From: Pseudoblastomonas marina
GTDB lineage: Bacteria > Pseudomonadota > Alphaproteobacteria > Sphingomonadales > Sphingomonadaceae
Direction: 5' to 3'
Assembly: GCF_014641655.1 (NCBI RefSeq)
Contig: NZ_BMID01000001.1
Location: 62,001-126,000 of the forward strand
Length of the DNA stretch: 64,000 bases
Positions within the stretch are counted from its first letter, which is position 1. Each line of letters begins with the position of its first letter. The translations under genes and the position numbers were made by a program. Shown in pieces: positions 8,222 to 17,687 of this stretch. Under the pieces are notes generated by a model. It was not told where the DNA came from, made no database searches, and saw only the letters and a program-made list of their open reading frames with translations.

Positions 8222-9253
8222 CTACCTCCCCCGCGCGGCGTGCCGGGCGATCTGGGTGAGCGCCTGTGCCAGCAGCACATCGCCATCCTGGCTGCGCGCG
8301 AGCAATTGCTGGTGTAGTTCCATCATCCGCCCCACCAGCCGGTCGAGCGCGGGGCCGCGCCAGCGTGATAGCTGGTCGGTCAGCTCGGCCTTGTCCTTCC
8401 AGAACACGCGCCGGGCCTGGCTTTCGGCCTCGATGAAGGCGGGGATCGACTGGCGCGGGCCAAGCCGCGAGGCCAGTTGTGCGAGCTGCGCCACGCGGCG
8501 CTCGAAGGCGAGCAGCACGCCGACCGCGTTCATGCCGGTCTGGCGATAGCGTTCGAGCTCGTGCGCGAGCCGGTCGGTCTTGCCCGAAAGCACCGCCGTG
8601 ACCAGTGGGTTGAATCCGTCATCCTCGCTCGCCGCACAGACCGCATCGTAATCGGCCTCATCGACGCTCTTTGGCGATTGCGGTGAAGCAACGAGATATA
8701 GCGCGAGCTTCTCGACCTCGCTGCGCGCAAGCCTTGCATCGAGCCGCACCGCCCCGGCGATCCGCTCGGCCAGCGCGGTGGGCAGGCGAAGGCCCGCGGC
8801 ATCGGCCATCTGGCGGACTTCGCCTGCGAGCGAGCGCAGGTCGGGAGGGTAGAACATCGTCACCACCCCGTCGGCCCGCTTCTCGATCAGTTTGGCGGTG
8901 CGGGACTTGTCGGTGGCCGAGCGCGCGACGATCACCACCGGCGCGGCGCCCTCCTCCTGGTCGAGCATCAGTTCGAGCGCGTCCTTCGCTTCGTCGCCGG
9001 TGACGCGAAGGTAGAGGTGGCGTGATCCGCCGAACAGCGAGCTCGAGACCGCCTCATCGGCGATCCGCACCGGATCCGATTTCACTTCGCTGCCCGAGAA
9101 CTCGATCCGCTCCCCGGCATCGGGCAGCGCGGCGATCAGCTTGTCGGCGGCGGCGCTGGCCCCGCCTTCGTCGGGACCGCAGAGGAAGAACAGGCGGCAA
9201 TCGCGCGCCAGTTGGGGAGCGCGGCGCGCGAATTCACCCGACTTTACCTTCAT
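8222..9253 (-). CDS. holA: DNA polymerase III delta subunit
   Basis: Clamp-loader delta subunit of 343 residues, the wrench that opens the beta clamp. The start LARDCRLFFLCGPDEGGA and the tail helix RMMELHQQLLARSQ fit the alphaproteobacterial HolA family, and the AAA+-like fold lacks a Walker A motif as expected for delta. Its ATG overlaps the lptE stop as ATGA (9250-9253), and lptE in turn abuts leuS, a conserved alphaproteobacterial order that supports the call. Confidence 0.92.
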   Translation of the reverse strand: MKVKSGEFARRAPQLARDCRLFFLCGPDEGGASAAADKLIAALPDAGERIEFSGSEVKSDPVRIADEAVSSSLFGGSRHLYLRVTGDEAKDALELMLDQEEGAAPVVIVARSATDKSRTAKLIEKRADGVVTMFYPPDLRSLAGEVRQMADAAGLRLPTALAERIAGAVRLDARLARSEVEKLALYLVASPQSPKSVDEADYDAVCAASEDDGFNPLVTAVLSGKTDRLAHELERYRQTGMNAVGVLLAFERRVAQLAQLASRLGPRQSIPAFIEAESQARRVFWKDKAELTDQLSRWRGPALDRLVGRMMELHQQLLARSQDGDVLLAQALTQIARHAARGR

Positions 9254-9735
9254 TCCTCGTTACGCAGCGCGAGCGCCACGCGGGTCACGATCCGGTCTGC
9301 TACCTCGACCGCGAGGTTTTCGAGCGCGGTCTCCTCGGCCGCGATGGTGGCGTAGTCGCTCGACACGACGTCGATCCCGGCGTCGTATTCGGCGCTCGCA
9401 TCGAGCACGATCTCGTCACTCGCGAGATCGACCAGCTGGTAGCGCGCACGCAGAGTGCGACGTTCGCGGCCGATCGATTCGTCGGACAGCAGGCCGAGCC
9501 CTTCGAGACGGTCGTCGAGGCGCACGTCGAGGCGATAACGCGGCGGTTCTCTGCCCGCCGCGCTCAACCGGTCGTTGAGGGCATTGCGGACGAGCCAGCC
9601 GGCGCGGCCCGGAATCTCGGCAACTTCGATCGTGGCCAGTCCCGCTTTCGTCGCCCCGCTATCGGTGCCGTAGAGCGGCTTCATCCCGCAGGAGGCGAGC
9701 GCGAAGGCGAGGAGCAGGGCGGCGACGAAACGCAT
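9250..9735 (-). CDS. lptE: LPS assembly lipoprotein LptE
   Basis: A 161-residue outer-membrane lipoprotein: signal peptide with lipobox LASC (Cys16), then the short GMKPLYG segment typical of LptE in this class. It should plug and stabilise the LptD translocon. Start overlaps or abuts the leuS stop at 9735, and its stop overlaps holA. Together with lptC and lptA 2 kb away this gives three LPS transport components in the window. Confidence 0.92.
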   Translation of the reverse strand: MRFVAALLLAFALASCGMKPLYGTDSGATKAGLATIEVAEIPGRAGWLVRNALNDRLSAAGREPPRYRLDVRLDDRLEGLGLLSDESIGRERRTLRARYQLVDLASDEIVLDASAEYDAGIDVVSSDYATIAAEETALENLAVEVADRIVTRVALALRNEE

Positions 9736-12263
9736 CAGACGACGATATTCACCAATCTGTCGGGCACGACAATCACCTTGCGCACTTCGGCCCCGTCGAT
9801 CGAGCGCTGCACCTTTTCGGATGCGAGCGCCATGGCTTCGAGCTCGGCCTTCGGCGCGCCCTTCGGCGCGGTCAGCGTGTCGCGCAATTTGCCCTTAACC
9901 TGAACCGCGATGGTGACCTCGTCGTCGACCAGCAGCGCTTCGTCCACTTCGGGCCATGCGGCATCGGCGATCAGTCCGCCTGGGTCTTTGGCAACGGCCA
10001 TCTGCGTCCAGGCCTGTTCGGCGAGGTGCGGCATCATCGGGCCGACCAGCAGCGCTAGATGGCGGATCGTCTCGCTGCGCGTGGCCGAGGGCTTGGCCTT
10101 CTCGACCGCGCCGGTCAGTTCGTAGATCCGCGCGACCGCCTTGTTGAAGGCGAGCGCCTCGATATCGTCGGCCACCGCGGCCACCGTCTGCGCGCCCTTG
10201 CGCGCGAGATCCTTGTCCTCGCCCTCAGCCGCGGCGTCATACTGCCCGAACAGCCGCCACAGCCGCTGGGTGAATCGACCGCAGCCCTCGATGCCCGCGG
10301 CCGACCACGGCAGGTCGCGTTCGGGCGGGCTGTCCGACAGCATGAACCAGCGCACCGCGTCCGCGCCGTACTGGTCGACGATCGCATCCGGATCGACCGT
10401 GTTCTTCTTCGATTTCGACATCTTGATGACGCGGCCGATATCTACCTCGCCGCCATCGTCGTTCAGCGTCGCGCGCTCTGCCTCGCGGCTCACTTCGGTG
10501 GGCGGATAATAGACGGTGCGACCGTCGACTTCGCGCGAATAGGTCTCGTGCGTCACCATGCCCTGCGTGAACAGGCTGGCGAACGGTTCCTTCACCTCGA
10601 TCTTGCCACAATGGGCGAGTGCGCGGGTCCAGAAGCGGGCGTAGAGCAGGTGCAGGATCGCGTGTTCGATCCCGCCGATATATTGTTCGACCGGAAGCCA
10701 CTTGGCGATTTCTTCGGGGTCGAAGGGGCGATCGTCGGGCTGGCTCGCGAAGCGCAGGAAATACCACGAGCTATCGACGAAGGTGTCGAGCGTGTCGGTC
10801 TCGCGCTGCGCCTTGCCGCCGCAACCGGGGCAGTCGACATGTTTCCAGGTGGCATGGCGCTCAAGCGGGTTGCCCGGGATCTCGAAGTCGACGTCCTCGG
10901 GCAGGGTGACCGGAAGCTGATCCTTGGGCACGGGCACGATGCCGCAGGCCTCGCAATGAATGAAGGGGATCGGCGTGCCCCAATAGCGCTGGCGGCTGAC
11001 GCCCCAGTCGCGCAGGCGCCACACGGTCTTGCCTTCGCCCCAGCCGCCATTCTCTGCGCGGGCGATGACCTCGGCCTTGGCCGCTTCGACCTCCATCCCG
11101 TCGAGGAAGGACGAATTGACGAGCACGCCTTCGCCGGCTTCGGCCTCGCCATCGAAGGGCTTGTCGGCCTCGTCGGCGCTCGCTGCGACGACGCGCGGGA
11201 TCGGCAGGCCGTACTTGGTCGCGAATTCGAAATCGCGCTGGTCGTGGCCCGGCACCGCCATGATCGCGCCGGTGCCGTAATCCATCAGCACGAAATTCGC
11301 GATGAACACCGGAAGGTCCGCCCCGGTGAAGGGGTGCTTCGCGGTGATCCCGGTGTCGTAACCGAGTTTCTCGGCCGTTTCGACCTCGGCCGCCGTGGTG
11401 CCGCCCTTCTTGCACTCGGCGACGAATTTCTCGACCTCGGGATTGCCGAGCATCACGCTCTGCGCGACCGGGTGATCGGGCGCGACGGCGACGAAGCTCG
11501 CGCCGAAGATCGTGTCTGGCCGCGTGGTATAGACCGGCAGCTTGGTCCCGTTCGACAGGTCGAAGCTGAACTCGAGGCCCTGCGACTTGCCGATCCAGTT
11601 CTCCTGCATCAGCCGGACCTTGTCGGGCCACTTGTCGAGGCGATCGAGTCCCTCGAGGAGTTCGTCGGCGAAATCGGTGATCTTGAGGAACCATTGCGAG
11701 AGCTTGCGCTTCTCGACTTCCGCACCCGAGCGCCAGCCTTTGCCGTCGATCACCTGCTCGTTGGCGAGCACGGTCATGTCGACCGGGTCCCAGTTGACCG
11801 CGCTTTCCTTGCGGTAGACGAGGCCCGCTTCGTAGAGGTCGAGGAACAGCGCCTGTTCGTGGCCGTAATATTCGGGGTCGCAGGTGGCGAATTCCCGGGT
11901 CCAGTCGAGCGCGAAGCCCAGGCGCTTCAGCTGCGCCTTCATGTTGGCGATGTTGTCGCGGGTCCAGCCGCCCGGATGGACGCCCTTTTCCATCGCGGCG
12001 TTCTCGGCCGGCATGCCGAACGCGTCCCACCCCATCGGGTGGAGCACTTCGTGGCCGCGCATCTTCTTGTACCGCGCCAGCACGTCGCCCATCGTGTAAT
12101 TGCGGACGTGCCCGATATGGATGCGTCCGCTGGGATAGGGGAACATCTCGAGGATGTAGCTCTTGGGCTTGTCGCTATCGCTGTCGGCGTGGAAGGTGCC
12201 GCGCTCTTCCCACACGGTTTGCCAATGTCCGTCGACGCTGGACGGATCGAATTGTTCGGTCAT
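9735..12263 (-). CDS. leuS: Leucyl-tRNA synthetase
   Basis: Class I aminoacyl-tRNA synthetase of 842 residues, normal for bacterial LeuRS. The HIGH signature is at residues 49-52 ([10 protein letters not shown]) and KMSKSKK is near residue 615. The CP1 editing domain lies between them. It is preceded by a DUF3576 lipoprotein gene 26 bases upstream and followed by lptE, so it sits in the middle of a four-gene unit. Confidence 0.98.
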   Translation of the reverse strand: MTEQFDPSSVDGHWQTVWEERGTFHADSDSDKPKSYILEMFPYPSGRIHIGHVRNYTMGDVLARYKKMRGHEVLHPMGWDAFGMPAENAAMEKGVHPGGWTRDNIANMKAQLKRLGFALDWTREFATCDPEYYGHEQALFLDLYEAGLVYRKESAVNWDPVDMTVLANEQVIDGKGWRSGAEVEKRKLSQWFLKITDFADELLEGLDRLDKWPDKVRLMQENWIGKSQGLEFSFDLSNGTKLPVYTTRPDTIFGASFVAVAPDHPVAQSVMLGNPEVEKFVAECKKGGTTAAEVETAEKLGYDTGITAKHPFTGADLPVFIANFVLMDYGTGAIMAVPGHDQRDFEFATKYGLPIPRVVAASADEADKPFDGEAEAGEGVLVNSSFLDGMEVEAAKAEVIARAENGGWGEGKTVWRLRDWGVSRQRYWGTPIPFIHCEACGIVPVPKDQLPVTLPEDVDFEIPGNPLERHATWKHVDCPGCGGKAQRETDTLDTFVDSSWYFLRFASQPDDRPFDPEEIAKWLPVEQYIGGIEHAILHLLYARFWTRALAHCGKIEVKEPFASLFTQGMVTHETYSREVDGRTVYYPPTEVSREAERATLNDDGGEVDIGRVIKMSKSKKNTVDPDAIVDQYGADAVRWFMLSDSPPERDLPWSAAGIEGCGRFTQRLWRLFGQYDAAAEGEDKDLARKGAQTVAAVADDIEALAFNKAVARIYELTGAVEKAKPSATRSETIRHLALLVGPMMPHLAEQAWTQMAVAKDPGGLIADAAWPEVDEALLVDDEVTIAVQVKGKLRDTLTAPKGAPKAELEAMALASEKVQRSIDGAEVRKVIVVPDRLVNIVV

Positions 12264-12289
12264 TCAAAGCGCCCCCAAGACGCGGGAAG

Positions 12290-12739
12290 TCAGCCCCCGA
12301 CGGCGCTGCGGCGCAGGTCGCGGGCCTTGGTCAGGATGATGTCTTCGAGCTTCTGAATCGTCGCGGCCTGGACCGGGGCGTCGACCCACTGGCCACCGGC
12401 GGCGACCTGGCGGCTGGCGGCGACACGAATCGCGTCGGCGCGCAGGTCCTGGTCGAGGATCGAGACGGTGATCTTGACCCGCTCGGCCGAATTGTTCGGA
12501 TTGGCGTACCAATCGGTCACGATCACCCCGCCGGCGCTGTCCGCCTGGAGCAGCGGCGCGAACCCGACAGTGTCGAGCGCGGCACGCCAGAGATAGGCGT
12601 TGACGCCGATCGTGGTGACGTTCGACGCGGCGAGATCGGCCGCGGGGCGATCCTGTCCGCCGCCGCAGGCGACCAGCGCGAGCGAGGACATGCCGATTAG
12701 GGCGGATTTGGCGGTAAGGGTGATGGCCCGGTGGCTCAT
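12290..12739 (-). CDS. DUF3576 family lipoprotein
   Basis: A 149-residue predicted lipoprotein with signal peptide and lipobox ALVAC (Cys25), followed by the DUF3576 domain (TTIGVNAYLWRAALDT and VTDWY motifs). Function unknown; it is commonly found just before leuS in alphaproteobacteria, and the context suggests envelope biogenesis. The ATG at 12739 was preferred over a start 165 bases upstream because the signal peptide begins exactly there and GACAGGAT lies upstream. Confidence 0.88.
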   Translation of the reverse strand: MSHRAITLTAKSALIGMSSLALVACGGGQDRPAADLAASNVTTIGVNAYLWRAALDTVGFAPLLQADSAGGVIVTDWYANPNNSAERVKITVSILDQDLRADAIRVAASRQVAAGGQWVDAPVQAATIQKLEDIILTKARDLRRSAVGG

Positions 12740-12799
12740 GTATCGATCCTGTCTTGTCGTGGCGTCGATCCCGCACATCGTCGGGCAACGTTCCCTGCC

Positions 12800-12827
12800 T
12801 CTATAGTCCCGGGCGCGGTCGCGGCAA
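12800..12827 (-). promoter_or_regulatory. Candidate sigma-70 type promoter for DUF3576-leuS-lptE-holA
   Basis: On the minus strand TTGCCG (12822-12827) and TATAGA (12800-12805) are separated by 16 bases, each matching four of six consensus positions, with a predicted start about 55 bases before the DUF3576 ATG. Seen by eye only. Confidence 0.4.
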
Positions 12828-12895
12828 GGGTTGCGGCGCGCCGAATCGCTGCTGCGCCGTGCGCAGGGAAACTTTCCGCAGCGCCGCACGTCTGC

Positions 12896-12901
12896 TATAA
12901 G
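12896..12901 (+). promoter_or_regulatory. Candidate -10 element for the 12970 gene
   Basis: TATAAG matches five of six -10 positions and lies 69 bases before the chosen ATG. The -35 at 17 bases (TTTCCG) is weak. Confidence 0.3.
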
Positions 12902-12969
12902 CAAAGCGTTCCGCGCCTGACTGCGGCGTTAATGCGACGCTCAGCGGCATGGTTCGATGGAAGGATTCG

Positions 12970-13728
12970 ATGAACCAAGGCTCGATTCTCGGTGGTCCGA
13001 ACAGCATGCTCGTGCTTGGCGGCGCGGTCGCGCTGTTGTCGATTCCGAGCGCGATCCTCGGGTTCTCGGCCGGCTTCGATCCCGCGAGAGTCGCGGCCTC
13101 GGCCCAGAGCGGGCTCGATTCGCTGTCCGAGGACGTGCTCGATCCGGCCGATGCGCGGACCGTGATGCTGCGTTCGCTGACGCGCACTTCGCGCGGTTCG
13201 GATCTCTTCAACGTCACCCCCGGTCGCGGCGAGCCCGGTTCGCGTCGCGCAAATGCCGTGGCGGTGCGGCTCGATGCCGCGACGGCGCGCGCCTTGCAGG
13301 TCCGCTCGGCCGCCGATGCGGCGGGCACCGCCTCGCCGATGCGCATGTCGCAGACGGCTTACAATCTCACCCTGCCGCGCGGTACCAAGGGCCTGGCCGA
13401 CGGAGCTGTCGGCCTCGCGCGCCCGGCCGACCAGCCGCTCGCAGACCTGCAGGCGTTCAAGCTTTCGCCCGGCGCGAAGGAAGATTCCTCGCGTTTTTCG
13501 ACGCGTCTCCAGATCGACGAACAGCAATCGGCGGGCCGTGCGCCGAGGACCTTCACCGGCGATGGCGAGGCGATGGTCGATGTCGGCGGTTCCTATCGCC
13601 TGTCGAGCTCGGTCGCGGTGACCGCGGGCGTGCGCTATACGCAGGCCGATCGCGAACGGCTGGTGCCGATCACCGGCGGGCTCAAGGATGACCAGGCGGT
13701 CTATGTCGGGACCAGGCTGAAATTCTGA
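12970..13728 (+). CDS. Secreted or outer-membrane protein, unknown
   Basis: A 252-residue protein with a hydrophobic N-terminal segment (about residues 13-34), a middle region rich in Ala, Arg and Asp, and a C-terminal part that reads like beta strands (GSYRLSSSVAVTAGVRYTQ) ending in LKF. A terminal phenylalanine after alternating strands is a feature of outer-membrane beta-barrel proteins, but the strand-rich part is too short for a full barrel. The ATG at 12970 is chosen over one 21 bases earlier because GGAAGG precedes it. I do not recognise the family. Confidence 0.72.
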   Translation: MNQGSILGGPNSMLVLGGAVALLSIPSAILGFSAGFDPARVAASAQSGLDSLSEDVLDPADARTVMLRSLTRTSRGSDLFNVTPGRGEPGSRRANAVAVRLDAATARALQVRSAADAAGTASPMRMSQTAYNLTLPRGTKGLADGAVGLARPADQPLADLQAFKLSPGAKEDSSRFSTRLQIDEQQSAGRAPRTFTGDGEAMVDVGGSYRLSSSVAVTAGVRYTQADRERLVPITGGLKDDQAVYVGTRLKF

Positions 13729-13880
13729 CGCGCCTGTGTTCGGGCGCTTGCCGTCCGTGACCGCTTTCCTTCGGCAACCCCAGCCATCGCAACCGAAAGT
13801 CCCTTGCGTCGAACGCGCCGCAGCGTCACGACTGGTGCGACAAGCGGGAATACCCCGTCGCAAGCGGAGAGGACTGGATT

Positions 13881-14603
13881 ATGGCGCGCGTGGCTATCGT
13901 TACCGGCGGAACCCGAGGCATCGGCGAGGCGATCAGCCTCGCGCTCAAGGAGCAGGGGCGGACCGTCGTCGCGAACTATTGCGGTAACGACGAGCGCGCC
14001 AAGGCGTTTTCGGATCGCACCGGGATCGCGATCGCGAAATGGGATGTCGGCGATCACGAAGCCTGTCTCACCGGCTGCGTGAAGGCCGCGCAGGATCACG
14101 GCGAGATCGATATCGTGGTCAACAATGCCGGGATCACCCGTGACGGCACGCTCCACCGGATGAGCTGGGACGACTGGAACGAGGTCATGCGGGTCAATCT
14201 CGGGGGCTGCTTCAACATGGCCAAGGCCTGTTTCCCCGGCATGCGCGAGCGCAAATGGGGCCGCATCGTCAATATCGGCTCGATCAACGGGCAGGCGGGG
14301 CAATACGGCCAGGTGAACTACGCCGCGGCCAAGTCCGGCATCCACGGTTTCACCAAGGCGCTGGCGCAGGAAGGCGCGAAATACGGCGTCACGGTCAACG
14401 CGATCGCGCCCGGCTATATCGACACTGACATGGTCGCCGCGGTGCCCGAACCGGTGCTCGAAAAGATCGTCGCCAAGATTCCCGTCGGCCGGCTCGGTCA
14501 CGCCGAGGAGATCGCCCGCGGCGTAGCGTTCCTGACCAGCGACGACGCCGAATTCGTCACCGGCTCGACCATGAGCATCAATGGCGGCCAGCACATGTAT
14601 TGA
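13881..14603 (+). CDS. phaB: Acetoacetyl-CoA reductase (SDR)
   Basis: NADPH-dependent reductase that makes (R)-3-hydroxybutyryl-CoA for polyhydroxybutyrate. The 240-residue SDR has the nucleotide motif TGGTRGIG (8-15), NNAG (81-84), catalytic Ser134, Tyr147 and Lys151, and the PhaB-type region GQFGQVNY-like (here GQYGQVNYAAAKSG). Length and C-terminal SINGGQHMY are typical of PhaB. phaA/phaC are not adjacent; a thiolase is at the left edge. Confidence 0.95.
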   Translation: MARVAIVTGGTRGIGEAISLALKEQGRTVVANYCGNDERAKAFSDRTGIAIAKWDVGDHEACLTGCVKAAQDHGEIDIVVNNAGITRDGTLHRMSWDDWNEVMRVNLGGCFNMAKACFPGMRERKWGRIVNIGSINGQAGQYGQVNYAAAKSGIHGFTKALAQEGAKYGVTVNAIAPGYIDTDMVAAVPEPVLEKIVAKIPVGRLGHAEEIARGVAFLTSDDAEFVTGSTMSINGGQHMY

Positions 14604-14640
14604 GGTGCCGGGGGCGGACAGCCCGTAGCGATAGGTCAGG

Positions 14641-16029
14641 TCAGTTCGACGGGATCAGCGTGATCTCGGTCTGCCGTCCGTCGAGAAAACGGACGGTCTC
14701 GCCGTCGAACCAGGCGTCTTCCTCGGTGCGGAAATCGACCCGTTGGCCGTCCCATTCGGGCACTCGCGAATAGGAGGTCAGCTCGATCGACCAGGCGGTT
14801 TCGGCGCGCACCGGGCCCGCGCCGCGCGGATCGGCGGACTGGTTGTCCCAGAAGCCGATCGCACTGCCCGCGCCGTGGCCATGGAGGCCGATCGGATGCG
14901 AATAGATCGACGGGTCGAGCCCTTCGGCCAGCGCCTTGCGGCGGGCCTCTGCCAAGATCACATTGCCGCTCGCGCCGGGGGCGAAGGAATCGACCAGCAA
15001 TTCGCGCACCCGGTTGGTGCTCGCCATGCCGCGGCGCAGCCCTTCGGGCGCTTCGGATTCGCCCGGGCGGAGGACATAGGCGAGATGCTCCGTATCGGTG
15101 TTTAACCGCAGATAGGTCAGCCCGAAATCGGTCCATAGCAGATCGCCCGGCTGGATCACCGTATCGCCGCTCAGCATGCCTTCCTCGCCGCGACGCTGGA
15201 TCCCGACCGAGGGATGGAACCACGGCTCGAGGCCGTGCTGGGAGAGCCGCTCGCGCATCCACCAGCGCACGTCGTCGGCGGTGGTCTCGCCCGGGGTAAT
15301 CACCTGGCGCGAGAACGCCTCGCCGATGATCGCATGCGCGATCCGGACGATGCCCGGGTAGATCGCCAGCTCGGTAGGCGTGCGAGTCTCGAGCCAGCGG
15401 GTCGCCAGCTCCTCGCCCGATACGATCCGGCCTTGCAGGCGCTCTGGCAGCGCGGCGGTGAACAGCCGGTACTGGCTTAGCGTCATCCCGTCCCCGAAAG
15501 CGCGGAGGTCCGAAAAATTGATCGCGATCTTCTCCGGATCGCGCGCGGCGATGATCTCGGCCACCGCCTGCCACTGGTCGGGCTGCTCGGCAGGATCCCA
15601 GCTCGGCTCGAACAGGCCCGCTAGTCCGTAGCGGCTCACGGTCAGCCGTTCGATCGGCTGGCCGTCGCCGGGATCGTGGAAGATCAGGATCGTCCGCCGC
15701 CGCGCCGCCATGCTCTGCGCGTCGAGCATGCTCTCGACCACCGGCTCCTCGAAATATTCGCGTGCCATCAGCAGCCACAGATCGATGCCCTGTTCGCGCA
15801 TGATCACGGGCATGATCGTCTCGAGCCGCTCGGCGAGGATACGGTCGATTACCTCCGCCCGATCGCGCAGCGGCAGGATCTCGGGCATGTCGGGATGCGG
15901 CTCTTCGGTCTCGCTCATCGAAGGGATGGGGGGAGCGGGATCCTGCGGCGCCGTGTTGCCAGAGGCCGGGACCGAGGCCAGCAGCGCCAGTGCGAGGCCC
16001 GAACCTGCCAGCGTCGTCCAAGCGTGCAT
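14641..16029 (-). CDS. Secreted M24 family metallopeptidase (Xaa-Pro aminopeptidase-like)
   Basis: A 462-residue peptidase with a signal peptide ending near ASGNTA (about residue 26-30). The pita-bread domain in the C-terminal half shows metal-ligand motifs WTDFG, NTDTEH, HPIGLHGHGAG and a late Glu in SIELTSY. It probably acts on peptides in the periplasm. The start at 16029 was chosen over one 33 bases upstream because the signal peptide begins there and GAAGGGAA precedes it. Convergent with phaB across 37 bases. Confidence 0.88.
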   Translation of the reverse strand: MHAWTTLAGSGLALALLASVPASGNTAPQDPAPPIPSMSETEEPHPDMPEILPLRDRAEVIDRILAERLETIMPVIMREQGIDLWLLMAREYFEEPVVESMLDAQSMAARRRTILIFHDPGDGQPIERLTVSRYGLAGLFEPSWDPAEQPDQWQAVAEIIAARDPEKIAINFSDLRAFGDGMTLSQYRLFTAALPERLQGRIVSGEELATRWLETRTPTELAIYPGIVRIAHAIIGEAFSRQVITPGETTADDVRWWMRERLSQHGLEPWFHPSVGIQRRGEEGMLSGDTVIQPGDLLWTDFGLTYLRLNTDTEHLAYVLRPGESEAPEGLRRGMASTNRVRELLVDSFAPGASGNVILAEARRKALAEGLDPSIYSHPIGLHGHGAGSAIGFWDNQSADPRGAGPVRAETAWSIELTSYSRVPEWDGQRVDFRTEEDAWFDGETVRFLDGRQTEITLIPSN

Positions 16030-16101
16030 GATGCGTTTCCCTTCCCTCAAGCCGTCGCCCACTGCTTCATCACTCGCGCCGATCGCGTCAATGCATCCCG
16101 C

Positions 16102-17001
16102 TCAGCAATCGGCACGCGCCCCCTGCGCCGCACCCGAATGCATTTCGACGGTGGCGTGATCGACGTGGTATTCGTCGCGCAGGATGCCCTTCGCCTCGCG
16201 CTTGATCGCCTCGGGGTTGCGGTCCGCGGCGGTCGTGATTTCGAGCGTGATTACCGGCCGTTCCTGCGTGACCGACCAGGCGTGAATGTGGCCGACATGC
16301 TCGACCCCGTCGATCCGCATCAATCGTTCGGCGAGCTCGCGCCGGTCGAGATGGTCGGGCGCGCCTTCGAGGAGGATATGCCCGCTTTCCTTCACCACCG
16401 CCCAAGCCGAGCGGAGGATGATCAGCACCACCAGCATCGACAGCAGCGGGTCGATCGGGGTCCAGCCGGTGAAGATGATGACCAGCGAGGCGACGATTGC
16501 GGCAATCGAGCCGAGCAGGTCCCCCGCGACATGCAGCGCGGCGGCGCGAACGTTGAGGTTGTCGCTTTCGCCGCGGGTCAGGACGATGAAGGCGAGGACG
16601 TTGACCGCGAGCCCGCCTACCGCGACCCACAGCATCAGACTGCCGAGCACCTCGCCGGGCGCGCGCAGGCGCTCGATCGCCTCGTAGACGATCCACGCGG
16701 CGATCGCGAACAGCGAGAGCCCGTTGACGAAGGCGGCGAGCACCGAGAACCGGTCGAAACCGTAGGTCCGCTGCCAGTCCGCCGGGCGTCGCGCGAGGCG
16801 GAAGGCGAGCCAGGCGAGCACCAGCGACGCGAAATCGGTCAGCATGTGGCCGGCATCGGCGATCAGCGCGAGCGAGCCCGACACCACCCCGCCGACGACC
16901 TCGGCGATCATGAAAGCCCCGGTCAGCCCCGCGGCGATCGCGATCTTCTTCTCGTTCTTCGGTACGTGCGAGTGATCGTGACCTGCGTGATTGCCGCTCA
17001 A
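16102..17001 (-). CDS. Cation diffusion facilitator (Zn/Co/Cd efflux)
   Basis: Metal/proton antiporter of 299 residues with a short His-rich N-terminus (HAGHDHSH), six hydrophobic helices, and the CDF metal site: Asp49, His52/Asp56 region in ADAGHMLTD (TM2) and HxxxD at His157/Asp161 (TM5). A cytoplasmic C-terminal domain follows. The start is TTG at 17001, supported by GGAAGGA eight bases upstream. CzcD/ZitB-like; exact metal is not determinable. Confidence 0.92.
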   Translation of the reverse strand: MSGNHAGHDHSHVPKNEKKIAIAAGLTGAFMIAEVVGGVVSGSLALIADAGHMLTDFASLVLAWLAFRLARRPADWQRTYGFDRFSVLAAFVNGLSLFAIAAWIVYEAIERLRAPGEVLGSLMLWVAVGGLAVNVLAFIVLTRGESDNLNVRAAALHVAGDLLGSIAAIVASLVIIFTGWTPIDPLLSMLVVLIILRSAWAVVKESGHILLEGAPDHLDRRELAERLMRIDGVEHVGHIHAWSVTQERPVITLEITTAADRNPEAIKREAKGILRDEYHVDHATVEMHSGAAQGARADC

Positions 17002-17111
17002 TGCGCTGTCCTTCCGGTTCGAATTGCCCGTGTCATAACCGCGTATCTCCGGCTTGTCTGCGCAAGCGGCAGGGCTTTCGCACGGGCCCGGGCGGGTCTA
17101 GGCATCGGCGC

Positions 17112-17375
17112 ATGGCCGATCCGTCATCCTATCACCCGCCGCTCAAGCGCTCGGTCGAGATCGCCGGGCACAAGACTTCGATCAGCCTCGAGCCAATATT
17201 CTGGGACATGCTGCGAGACGCCGCCGCGCGCGCGGATGTGCCGATCAACGCGCTGGTCGCGCGGATAGACGAACAACGCATCGCCAGCGAGACGCCTCCC
17301 GGCCTCGCCAGCGCGATCCGGGTGTGGCTGGTGCTGGACATGAAAAAGGGCGACGCCGCAGCGCCGCCCTCCTGA
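17112..17375 (+). CDS. Ribbon-helix-helix domain protein
   Basis: An 87-residue protein matching the short RHH_4-type family common in alphaproteobacteria: the strand KRSVEIAGHKTSISLE, then helices with the conserved WDML and INALVARID segments. It is probably a small DNA-binding regulator, but no antitoxin-toxin partner lies next to it. The ATG at 17112 begins exactly where the domain starts; the longer upstream reading is discarded. Confidence 0.8.
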   Translation: MADPSSYHPPLKRSVEIAGHKTSISLEPIFWDMLRDAAARADVPINALVARIDEQRIASETPPGLASAIRVWLVLDMKKGDAAAPPS

Positions 17376-17392
17376 ATCTCGGTCCTGCCCGA

Positions 17393-17629
17393 TCAGTAAT
17401 TCGCGGGCGGATCGCTGGCGGGGAAGCTCTCGTCGCTTTCCTCGTCGGTCTTGTTCCAGGCGCGGCGGGGCTTGTCACCGACCGACTCGGGCCCGGCATT
17501 GCGGAACTGGCCTTCGGGTTCGCCGTCGGCGAATGCGACGCCGTTGCGATCGAGTTTCTGCTTCTCGTAGAATTTGTAGCCGACATAGCCCAGCGTCCCG
17601 AGCGCGGCGAGTTTCAAAAGTCCCATCAT
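17393..17629 (-). CDS. Small single-TM protein (78 aa), unknown
   Basis: N-terminal hydrophobic helix (about residues 4-20), then a charged soluble tail with the acidic serine-rich stretch ESDESFPASDPP at the end. Two ATGs start the frame (17629 and 17626); GGAGG upstream favours the second slightly. Conserved-looking composition and a good ribosome site argue for a real gene; no family recognised. It lies 58 bases downstream of murA and converges on the RHH gene. Confidence 0.72.
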   Translation of the reverse strand: MMGLLKLAALGTLGYVGYKFYEKQKLDRNGVAFADGEPEGQFRNAGPESVGDKPRRAWNKTDEESDESFPASDPPANY

Positions 17630-17687
17630 CTGCCTCCTTTTCCCTTCAACGCGCGAACCGCGTTCGGGGTCCGGCGACGACGCACGC

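Noticed and set aside
12949-12969. ATG at 12949 as the start of the unknown exported protein
   Set aside because: The ATG at 12970 has GGAAGG at the right distance and begins the hydrophobic segment more directly.
6227-17077. Similar 24-base sequences before the RNase D gene (about 6227) and before the RHH gene (about 17053)
   Set aside because: About 20 of 24 bases agree, but in a 64 kb GC-rich sequence such pairs are expected by chance, and their distances to the starts differ.
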